In this document: positions 1 through 11,464 of the stretch, piece by piece | Position numbering within the stretch: the first letter of the stretch is position 1 | How the letters are laid out: each line of letters opens with the position of its first letter | NCBI GenBank assembly: GCA_963576735.1 | Contig: OY755173.1 | Span: 7,472,873-7,536,872 of the forward strand | Reading direction: 5' to 3' | Length of the DNA stretch: 64,000 nt | Origin: Bedellia somnulentella | Lineage: Eukaryota > Arthropoda > Insecta > Lepidoptera > Bedelliidae | Program-made: the position numbers and the translations under genes | Notes under the pieces: model-generated | The model's input: only the letters and a program-made list of their open reading frames with translations | Database searches by the model: none | What the model was told of the DNA's origin: nothing

Positions 1-3000
1 ATATGACTTGATATGTGTTGCATAGAACTAACCAAGGCGCTTCTATCAACATCTCTTACAGAGTGGCTAGAAGCTTTGAGTCTATATCTAATCGGTTTTT
101 TTAATATTTTGCATTTCGACTTTATACTCTACATATCAAAGGAGGGTTAAAAGCTCTTCATAATGGTATGTTTGGGTCGTGGTTTTAAAGGAAATATTCA
201 CACGCTTCTACTGACACCACTATCAGGGTGGCTAGAAGCTTTTGGTCGACGTTACCATAGCTATTTGCTTGAGCGCAATCGGCCGCTGGATTGTACCATA
301 CGAATGAAGGGTTAAAAGCTCTTCATAATAATATGACTTGTTATGTTTTGCATAGAACTCACTAAGGCGCTTCTATTGACACCACTTACAGTGTGGCTAG
401 AAGCTTTGGGTCTATATCTAATCGGTTTTTTTAATATTTTGCATTTCGACTTTATACTCTACATATCAAAGGAGGGTTAAAAGCTCTTCATAATGGTATG
501 TTTGGGTCGTGGTTTTAAAGGACATATTCACACGCTTCTACTGACACCACTATCAGGGTGGCTAGAAGCTTTTGGTCGACGTTACCATAGCTATTTGCTT
601 GAGCGCAATCGGCCGCTGGATTGTACCATACGAATGAAGGGTTAAAAGCTCTTCATAATAATATGACTTGATATGTTTTGCATAGAACTCACCAAGGTGC
701 TTCTATTGACACCACTTACAGTGTGGCTAGAAGCTTTGGGTCTATATCTAATCGGTTTTTTTAATATTTTTCATTTCGACTTTATACTCTACATATCAAA
801 AGAGGGTTAAAAGCTCTTCATAATGGTATGTTTGGGTCGTGGTTTTAAAGGACATATTCACACGCTTCTACTGACACCACTATCAGGGAGGCTAGAAGCT
901 TTTGGTCGACGTTACCATAGCTATTTGCTTGAGCGCAATCGGCCGCTGGATTGTACCATACGAATGAAGGGTTAAAAGCTCTTCATAATAATATGACTTG
1001 ATATGTGTTGCATAGAACTCACCAAGGCGCTTCTATTGACACCACTTACAGTGTGGCTAGAAGCTTTTGCTCGACTTTATCATAGCTATTCGTATGAGCG
1101 CAATCGGCCGCTGGATTGTACCATACGAATGAAGGGTTAAAAGCTCTTCATAATAATATGACTTCATATGTGTTGCATAGAACTAACCAAGGCGCTTCTA
1201 TCGACACCTCTTACAGAGTGGCTAGAAGCTTTGGGTCTATATCTAATCGGTTTTTTTAATATTTTTCATTTCGACTTTATACTCTACATATCAAAGGAGG
1301 GTTAAAAGCTCTTCATAATGGATTGTTTGGATCATGGTATTAAAGGACATATTCACACGCTTCTATTGACACCACTTACAGTGTGGCTAGAAGCTTTTGG
1401 TCGACGTTACCATAGCTATTTGTTTGAGCGCAATCGGCCGCTGGATTGTACCATACGAATGAAGGGTTAAAAGCTCTTCATAATAATATGACTTGATATG
1501 TGTTGCATAGAACTAACCAAGGCGCTTCTATCAACATCTCTTACAGAGTGGCTAGAAGCTTTGGGTCTATATCTAATCGGTTTTTTTAATATTTTGCATT
1601 TCGACTTTATACTCTACATATCAAAGGAGGGTTAAAAGCTCTTCACAATGGATTGTTTGGATCATGGTATTAAAGGACATATTCACACGCTTCTATTGAC
1701 ACCACTTACAGTGTGGCTAGAAGCTTTTGGTCGACGTTACCATAGCTATTTGTTTGAGCGCAATCGGCCGCTGGATTGTACCATACGAATGAAGGGTTAA
1801 AAGCTCTTCATAATAATATGACTTGATATTTTTTGCATAGAACTAACCAAGGCGCTTCTATTGATACCACTTACAGTGTGGCTAGAAGCTTTCGGTCAAC
1901 TTTATCATAGCTGTTTGTATGAGCGCAATCGGCCGCTGGATTGTACCATATGAATGATGGGTTAAAAGCTCTTCATAATAATATGTCTTGATATGTTTTG
2001 CATAGAACTTACCAATGCGCTTCTATTGACTCCACTTACAGGGTGGCTAGAAGCTTTTGGTCGACGTTACCATAGCTATTTGTTGGAGCGCAATCGGCCG
2101 CTGGATTATACCTTACGAATGAAGGGTTAAAAGCTGATCATAATAATATGACTTGATATGTGTTGCATAGAACTAACCAAGGCGCTTCTATCAACATCTC
2201 TTACAGAGTGGCTAGAAGCTTTGGGTCTATATCTAATCGGTTTTTTTAATATTTTTCATTTCGACTTTATACTCTACATATCAAAGGAGGGTTAAAAGCT
2301 CTTCATAATGGATTGTTTGGATCATGGTATTAAAGGACATATTCACACGCTTCTATTGACACCACTTACAGTGTGGCTAGAAGCTTTTGGTCGACGTTAC
2401 CATAGCTATTTGTTTGAGCGCAATCGGCCGCTGGATTGTACCATACGAATGAAGGGTTAAAAGCTCTTCATAATAATATGACTTGATATGTGATGCATAG
2501 AACTAACCAAGGCGCTTCTATCAACATCTCTTACAGAGTGGCTAGAAGCTTTGGGTCTATATCTAATCGGTTTTTTTAATATTTTGCATTTCGCCTTTAT
2601 ACTCTACATATCAAAGGAGGGTTAAAAGCTCTTCACAATGGATTGTTTGGATCATGGTATTAAAGGACATATTCACACGCTTCTATTGACACCACTTACA
2701 GTGTGGCTAGAAGCTTTTGGTCGACGTTACCATAGCTATTTGTTTGAGCGCAATCGGCCGCTGGATTGTACCATACGAATGAAGGGTTAAAAGCTCTTCA
2801 TAATAATAGGACTTGATACGTTTTGCATAGAACTAACCAAGGCGCTTCTATTGATACCGATTACAGTGTGGCTAGAAGCTTTTGGTCGACTTTATCATAG
2901 CTGTTTGTATGAGCGCAATCGGCCGCTGGATTGTACCATACGAATGAAGGGTTAAAAGCTCTTCATAATAATATGACTTGATATATTTTGCATAGAACTT

Positions 3001-6000
3001 ACCAAGGCGCTTCTATTGATACCACTTACAGTGTGGCTAGAAGCTTTTGGTCGACTTTATCATAGCTGTTTGTATGAGCGCAATCGGCCGCTGGATTGTA
3101 CCATACGAATGAAGGGTTAAAAGCTCTTCATAATAATATGACTTCATATGTGTTGCATAGAACTAACCAAGGCGCTTCTATCGACACCTCTTACAGAGTG
3201 GCTAGAAGCTTTGGGTCTATATCTAATCGGTTTTTTTAATATTTTTCATTTCGACTTTATACTCTACATATCAAAGGAGGGTTAAAAGCTCTTCATGATG
3301 GTACGTTTGGGTCGTGGTTTTAAAGGACATATTCAGACGCTTCTATTGACACCACTTTCAGGGTGGCTAGAAGCTTTTGGTCGACGTTACCATAGCTATT
3401 TGTTTGAGCGCAATCGGCCGCTGGATTGTACCATACGAATGAAGGGTTAAAAGCTCTTCATAATAATATGTCTTGATATGTTTTGCATAGAACTTACCAA
3501 TGCGCTTCTATTGACACCACTTACAGTGTTGCTAGAAGCTTTTGGTCAAATTTATCTTAGCTATTCGTATGAGCGCAATCGGCCGCTGGATTATACCTTA
3601 CGAATGAAGGGTTAAAAGCTCTTCATAATAATGTGACTTGATATGTTTTGCATAGAACTAACCAAGGCGCTTCTATTGATACCACTTACAGTGTGGCTAG
3701 AAGCTTTTGGTCGACTTTATAATAGCTGTTTGTACGAGCGCAATCGGCCGCTGGATTGTACCATACGAATGAAGGGTTAAAAGCTCTTCATAATAATATG
3801 ACTTGTTATGTTTTGCATAGAACTCACTAAGGCGCTTCTATTGACACCACTTACAGTGTGGCTAGAAGCTTTGGGTCTATATCTAATCGGTTTTTTTAAT
3901 ATTTTGCATTTCGACTTTATACTCTACATATCAAAGGAGGGTTAAAAGCTCTTCATAATGGTATGTTTGGGTCGTGGTTTTAAAGGACATATTCACACGC
4001 TTCTACTGACACCACTATCAGGGTGGCTAGAAGCTTTTGGTCGACGTTACCATAGCTATTTGCTTGAGCGCAATCGGCCGCTGGATTGTACCATACGAAT
4101 GAAGGGTTAAAAGCTCTTCATAATAATATGACTTGATATGTTTTGCATAGAACTCACCAAGGTGCTTCTATTGACACCACTTACAGTGTGGCTAGAAGCT
4201 TTGGGTCTATATCTAATCGGTTTTTTTAATATTTTTCATTTCGACTTTATACTCTACATATCAAAAGAGGGTTAAAAGCTCTTCATAATGGTATGTTTGG
4301 GTCGTGGTTTTAAAGGACATATTCACACGCTTCTACTGACACCACTATCAGGGAGGCTAGAAGCTTTTGGTCGACGTTACCATAGCTATTTGCTTGAGCG
4401 CAATCGGCCGCTGGATTGTACCATACGAATGAAGGGTTAAAAGCTCTTCATAATAATATGACTTGATATGTGTTGCATAGAACTCACCAAGGCGCTTCTA
4501 TTGACACCACTTACAGTGTGGCTAGAAGCTTTTGCTCGACTTTATCATAGCTATTCGTATGAGCGCAATCGGCCGCTGGATTGTACCATACGAATGAAGG
4601 GTTAAAAGCTCTTCATAATAATATGACTTCATATGTGTTGCATAGAACTAACCAAGGCGCTTCTATCGACACCTCTTACAGAGTGGCTAGAAGCTTTGGG
4701 TCTATATCTAATCGGTTTTTTTAATATTTTTCATTTCGACTTTATACTCTACATATCAAAGGAGGGTTAAAAGCTCTTCATAATGGTACGTTTGGGTCGT
4801 GGTTTTAAAGGACATATTCAGACGCTTCTATTGACACCACTTTCAGGGTGGCTAGAAGCTTTTGGTCGACGTTACCATAGCTATTTGTTTGAGCGCAATC
4901 GGCCGCTGGATTGTACCATACGAATGAAGGGTTAAAAGCTCTTCATAATAATATGTCTTGATATGTTTTGCATAGAACTTACCAATGCGCTTCTATTGAC
5001 ACCACTTACAGTGTTGCTAGAAGCTTTTGGTCAAATTTATCTTAGCTATTCGTATGAGCGCAATCGGCCACTGGATTATACCTTACGAATGAAGGGTTAA
5101 AAGCTCTTCATAATAATGTGACTTGATATGTGATGCATAGAACTAACCAAGGCGCTTCTATCAACATCTCTTACAGAGTGGCTAGAAGCTTTGGGTCTAT
5201 TGCTAATCGGTTTTTTTAATATTTTTCATTTCGACTTTATACTCTACATATCAAAGGAGGGTTAAAAGCTCTTCATAATGGATTGTTTGGATCATGGTAT
5301 TAAAGGACATATTCACACGCTTCTATTGACACCACTTACAGTGTGGCTAGAAGCTTTTGGTCGACGTTACCATAGCTATTTGTTTGAGCGCAATCGGCCG
5401 CTGGATTGTACCATACGAATGAAGGGTTAAAAGCTCTTCATAATAATATGACTTGATATGTGATGCATAGAACTAACCAAGGCGCTTCTATCAACATCTC
5501 TTACAGAGTGGCTAGAAGCTTTGGGTCTATATCTAATCGGTTTTTTTAATATTTTGCATTTCGCCTTTATACTCTACATATCAAAGGAGGGTTAAAAGCT
5601 CTTCACAATGGATTGTTTGGATCATGGTATTAAAGGACATATTCACACGCTTCTATTGACACCACTTACAGTGTGGCTAGAAGCTTTTGGTCGACGTTAC
5701 CATAGCTATTTGTTTGAGCGCAATCGGCCGCTGGATTGTACCATACGAATGAAGGGTTAAAAGCTCTTCATAATAATAGGACTTGATACGTTTTGCATAG
5801 AACTAACCAAGGCGCTTCTATTGATACCGATTACAGTGTGGCTAGAAGCTTTTGGTCGACTTTATCATAGCTGTTTGTATGAGCGCAATCGGCCGCTGGA
5901 TTGTACCATACGAATGAAGGGTTAAAAGCTCTTCATAATAATATGACTTGATATATTTTGCATAGAACTTACCAAGGCGCTTCTATTGATACCACTTACA

Positions 6001-9000
6001 GTGTGGCTAGAAGCTTTTGGTCGACTTTATCATAGCTGTTTGTATGAGCGCAATCGGCCGCTGGATTGTACCATACGAATGAAGGGTTAAAAGCTCTTCA
6101 TAATAATATGACTTCATATGTGTTGCATAGAACTAACCAAGGCGCTTCTATCGACACCTCTTACAGAGTGGCTAGAAGCTTTGGGTCTATATCTAATCGG
6201 TTTTTTTAATATTTTTCATTTCGACTTTATACTCTACATATCAAAGGAGGGTTAAAAGCTCTTCATAATGGTACGTTTGGGTCGTGGTTTTAAAGGACAT
6301 ATTCAGACGCTTCTATTGACACCACTTTCAGGGTGGCTAGAAGCTTTTGGTCGACGTTACCATAGCTATTTGTTTGAGCGCAATCGGCCGCTGGATTGTA
6401 CCATACGAATGAAGGGTTAAAAGCTCTTCATAATAATATGTCTTGATATGTTTTGCATAGAACTTACCAATGCGCTTCTATTGACACCACTTACAGTGTT
6501 GCTAGAAGCTTTTGGTCAAATTTATCTTAGCTATTCGTATGAGCGCAATCGGCCGCTGGATTATACCTTACGAATGAAGGGTTAAAAGCTCTTCATAATA
6601 ATGTGACTTGATATGTTTTGCATAGAACTAACCAAGGCGCTTCTATTGATACCACTTACAGTGTGGCTAGAAGCTTTTGGTCGACTTTATAATAGCTGTT
6701 TGTACGAGCGCAATCGGCCGCTGGATTGTACCATACGAATGAAGGGTTAAAAGCTCTTCATAATAATATGACTTGTTATGTTTTGCATAGAACTCACTAA
6801 GGCGCTTCTATTGACACCACTTACAGTGTGGCTAGAAGCTTTGGGTCTATATCTAATCGGTTTTTTTAATATTTTGCATTTCGACTTTATACTCTACATA
6901 TCAAAGGAGGGTTAAAAGCTCTTCATAATGGTATGTTTGGGTCGTGGTTTTAAAGGACATATTCACACGCTTCTACTGACACCACTATCAGGGTGGCTAG
7001 AAGCTTTTGGTCGACGTTACCATAGCTATTTGCTTGAGCGCAATCGGCCGCTGGATTGTACCATACGAATGAAGGGTTAAAAGCTCTTCATAATAATATG
7101 ACTTGATATGTTTTGCATAGAACTCACCAAGGTGCTTCTATTGACACCACTTACAGTGTGGCTAGAAGCTTTGGGTCTATATCTAATCGGTTTTTTTAAT
7201 ATTTTTCATTTCGACTTTATACTCTACATATCAAAAGAGGGTTAAAAGCTCTTCATAATGGTATGTTTGGGTCGTGGTTTTAAAGGACATATTCACACGC
7301 TTCTACTGACACCACTATCAGGGAGGCTAGAAGCTTTTGGTCGACGTTACCATAGCTATTTGCTTGAGCGCAATCGGCCGCTGGATTGTACCATACGAAT
7401 GAAGGGTTAAAAGCTCTTCATAATAATATGACTTGATATGTGTTGCATAGAACTCACCAAGGCGCTTCTATTGACACCACTTACAGTGTGGCTAGAAGCT
7501 TTTGCTCGACTTTATCATAGCTATTCGTATGAGCGCAATCGGCCGCTGGATTGTACCATACGAATGAAGGGTTAAAAGCTCTTCATAATAATATGACTTC
7601 ATATGTGTTGCATAGAACTAACCAAGGCGCTTCTATCGACACCTCTTACAGAGTGGCTAGAAGCTTTGGGTCTATATCTAATCGGTTTTTTTAATATTTT
7701 TCATTTCGACTTTATACTCTACATATCAAAGGAGGGTTAAAAGCTCTTCATAATGGTACGTTTGGGTCGTGGTTTTAAAGGACATATTCAGACGCTTCTA
7801 TTGACACCACTTTCAGGGTGGCTAGAAGCTTTTGGTCGACGTTACCATAGCTATTTGTTTGAGCGCAATCGGCCGCTGGATTGTACCATACGAATGAAGG
7901 GTTAAAAGCTCTTCATAATAATATGTCTTGATATGTTTTGCATAGAACTTACCAATGCGCTTCTATTGACACCACTTACAGTGTTGCTAGAAGCTTTTGG
8001 TCAAATTTATCTTAGCTATTCGTATGAGCGCAATCGGCCACTGGATTATACCTTACGAATGAAGGGTTAAAAGCTCTTCATAATAATGTGACTTGATATG
8101 TTTTGCATAGAACTAACCAAGGCGCTTCTATTGATACCACTTACAGTGTGGCTAGAAGCTTTTGGTCGACTTTATAATAGCTGTTTGTACGAGCGCAATC
8201 GGCCGCTGGATTGTACCATACGAATGAAGGGTTAAAAGCTCTTCATAATAATATGACTTGTTATGTTTTGCATAGAACTCACTAAGGCGCTTCTATTGAC
8301 ACCACTTACAGTGTGGCTAGAAGCTTTGGGTCTATATCTAATCGGTTTTTTTAATATTTTGCATTTCGACTTTATACTCTACATATCAAAGGAGGGTTAA
8401 AAGCTCTTCATAATGGTATGTTTGGGTCGTGGTTTTAAAGGACATATTCACACGCTTCTACTGACACCACTATCAGGGTGGCTAGAAGCTTTTGGTCGAC
8501 GTTACCATAGCTATTTGCTTGAGCGCAATCGGCCGCTGGATTGTACCATACGAATGAAGGGTTAAAAGCTCTTCATAATAATATGACTTGATATGTTTTG
8601 CATAGAACTCACCAAGGTGCTTCTATTGACACCACTTACAGTGTGGCTAGAAGCTTTGGGTCTATATCTAATCGGTTTTTTTAATATTTTTCATTTCGAC
8701 TTTATACTCTACATATCAAAGGAGGGTTAAAAGCTCTTCATAATGGTATGTTTGGGTCGTGGTTTTAAAGGACATATTCACACGCTTCTACTGACACCAC
8801 TATCAGGGTGGCTAGAAGCTTTTGGTCGACGTTACCATAGCTATTTGCTTGAGCGCAATCGGCCGCTGGATTGTACCATACGAATGAAGGGTTAAAAGCT
8901 CTTCATAATAATATGACTTGATATGTGTTGCATAGAACTCACCAAGGCGCTTCTATTGACACCACTTACAGTGTGGCTAGAAGCTTTTGCTCGACTTTAT

Positions 9001-11141
9001 CATAGCTATTCGTATGAGCGCAATCGGCCGCTGGATTGTACCATACGAATGAAGGGTTAAAAGCTCTTCATAATAATATGACTTCATATGTGTTGCATAG
9101 AACTAACCAAGGCGCTTCTATCGACATCTATTACAGAGTGGCTAGAAGCTTTTGCTCGACTTTATCATAGCTATTCGTATGAGCGCAATCGGCCGCTGGA
9201 TTGTACCATACGAATGAAGGGTTAAAAGCTCTTCATAATAATATGACTTCATATGTGTTGCATAGAACTAACCAAGGCGCTTCTATCGACATCTATTACA
9301 GAGTGGCTAGAAGCTTTGGGTCTATATCTAATCGGTTTTTTTAATATTTTGCATTTCGACTTTATACTCTACATATCAAAGGAGGGTTAAAAGCTCTTCA
9401 TAATGGTATGTTTGGGTCGTGGTTTTAAAGGACATATTCACACGCTTCTACTGACACCACTATCAGGGTGGCTAGAAGCTTTTGGTCGACGTTACCATAG
9501 CTATTTGCTTGAGCGCAATCGGCCGCTGGATTGTACCATACGAATGAAGGGTTAAAAGCTCTTCATAATAATATGACTTGATATGTTTTGCATAGAACTC
9601 ACCAAGGTGCTTCTATTGACACCACTTACAGTGTGGCTAGAAGCTTTGGGTCTATATCTAATCGGTTTTTTTAATATTTTTCATTTCGACTTTATACTCT
9701 ACATATCAAAGGAGGGTTAAAAGCTCTTCATAATGGTATGTTTGGGTCGTGGTTTTAAAGGACATATTCACACGCTTCTACTGACACCACTATCAGGGTG
9801 GCTAGAAGCTTTTGGTCGACGTTACCATAGCTATTTGCTTGAGCGCAATCGGCCGCTGGATTGTACCATACGAATGAAGGGTTAAAAGCTCTTCATAATA
9901 ATATGACTTGATATGTGTTGCATAGAACTCACCAAGGCGCTTCTATTGACACCACTTACAGTGTGGCTAGAAGCTTTTGCTCGACTTTATCATAGCTATT
10001 CGTATGAGCGCAATCGGCCGCTGGATTGTACCATACGAATGAAGGGTTAAAAGCTCTTCATAATAATATGACTTCATATGTGTTGCATAGAACTAACCAA
10101 GGCGCTTCTATCGACATCTATTACAGAGTGGCTAGAAGCTTTGGGTCTATATCTAATCGGTTTTTTTAATATTTTTCATTTCGACTTTATACTCTACATA
10201 TCAAAGGAGGGTTAAAAGCTCTTCATAATGGTACGTTTGGTTCGTGGTTTTAAAGGACATATTCACACGCTTCTACTGACACCACTTTCAGGGTGGCTAG
10301 AAGCTTTTGGTCGACGTTACCATAGCTATTTGTTTGAGCGCAATCGGCCGCTGGATTGTACCATACGAATGAAGGGTTAAAAGCTCTTCATAATAATATG
10401 TCTTGATATGTTTTGCATAGAACTTACCAATGCGCTTCTATTGACACCACTTACAGTGTGGCTAGAAGCTTTTGGTCAAATTTATCTTAGCTATTCGTAT
10501 GAGCGCAATCGGCCGCTGGATTATACCTTACGAATGAAGGGTTAAAAGCTCTTCATAATAATATGACTTGATTCGTTTTGCATAGAACTAACCAAGGCGC
10601 TTCTATTGATACCACTTACAGTGTGGCTAGAAGCTTTTGGTCGACTTTATCATAGCTGTTTGTATGAGCGCAATCGGCCGCTGGATTGTACCATACGAAT
10701 GAAGGGTTAAAAGCTCTTCATAATAATATGACTTGATATATTTTGCATAGAACTTACCAAGGCGCTTCTATTGATACCACTTACAGTGTGGCTAGAAGCT
10801 TTTGGTCGACTTTATCATAGCTGTTTGTATGAGCGCAATCGGCCGCTGGATTGTACCATACGAATGAAGGGTTAAAAGCTCTTCATAATAATATGACTTC
10901 ATATGTGTTGCATAGAACTAACCAAGGCGCTTCTATCGACACCTCTTACTGAGTGGCTAGAAGCTTTGGGTCTATATCTAATCGGTTTTTTTAATATTTT
11001 TCATTTCGACTTTATACTCTACATATCAAAGGAGGGTTAAAAGCTCTTCATAATGGTATGTTTGGGTCGTGGTTTTAAAGGACATATTCACACGCTTCTA
11101 TTGACACCACTTTCAGGGTGGCTAGAAGCTTTGGGTCGATG
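1..11141. repeat. 165-bp two-flavour satellite array
   Basis: About 68 tandem units of exactly 165 bp; the array continues past the left edge. Unit starts (the atatgactt-type heads) fall at 1, 331, 661, 991, 1156 and so on to 10891, all at 1 plus a multiple of 165, so there is no net indel. Two conserved boxes recur: gcttcta...tagaagc, and gggttaaaagctcttcata. Between them lie alternative segments. One tail contains caatcggccgctggattg and is always followed by the atatgactt head. The other tail contains atcggtttttttaatatttt and is always followed by the head tttgggtcgtgg or tttggatcatgg. By hand count there are 45 heads of the first kind and 23 of the second, and the second never occurs twice in succession. 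No coding potential is seen. I do not recognise the family. Confidence 0.97.
2146..8085. repeat. 2,970-bp higher-order tandem duplication in the satellite
   Basis: The 18-monomer block 2146-5115 is repeated at 5116-8085. Private variants recur exactly 2,970 bp apart: ataggacttgatacg at 2806 and 5776, and the variant ggccactggattata near 5066 and 8036. A smaller block of about six monomers, marked by atatgacttgttatg, occurs at 331, 3796, 6766 and 8251, with spacings of 21, 18 and 9 monomers. This indicates recent segmental amplification inside the array. Confidence 0.85.
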
Positions 11142-11375
11142 TCAAATACTTCTTTTTGGATTTTTCTTTTGACCACTTACTCTACATTAGGTTTAAGGGA
11201 GTCTAGGTTTATCTGTCTTACCTTCAGTAGGAGTCTGAGCATAAATCGATGAATAACTTGTTTCTTTAGCATGTTTTATGCAGTATTTGAATGGTTTTAT
11301 GTGTTTGAATTGAAGACTTTTCAATTTGGTCGGTTTATAATCGGCCGCTGGAATCGGCCGCTAACTTCACACCGG
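11142..11375. other. Satellite edge / junction DNA
   Basis: After the last hairpin box the register is lost and the sequence becomes unrelated AT-rich DNA. Near its end, 11339-11351 and 11352-11362 carry two adjacent copies of aatcggccgct, a motif otherwise typical of the satellite tail. The edge therefore keeps a scrambled satellite remnant next to a retroposon fragment. Confidence 0.6.
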
Positions 11376-11464
11376 TCCTTAAAAGCCCCAATACCGTTAG
11401 TCGCCTTTTACGTACACCCACCGGAAGAAATGGGATAGTGCTATTCTAAGCCGACACTACACAG
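11376..11464 (-). mobile_element. SINE-like retroposon fragment (head only)
   Basis: The reverse complement matches the first 90 bp or so of the element at 25,781: tagtgtcggcttagaatagc, then a cccatttcttccggtggg-like block, then the ggcgacta and ggggcttttaag blocks. The 3' half, including the tgtatgtatg tail, is missing. It lies just outside the satellite array. Confidence 0.8.

Noticed and set aside
1..11141. CRISPR-like array or hammerhead-ribozyme satellite
   Set aside because: The 165-bp units lack short identical repeats with unique spacers, and no CTGATGA plus GAAA hammerhead core was found on either strand.
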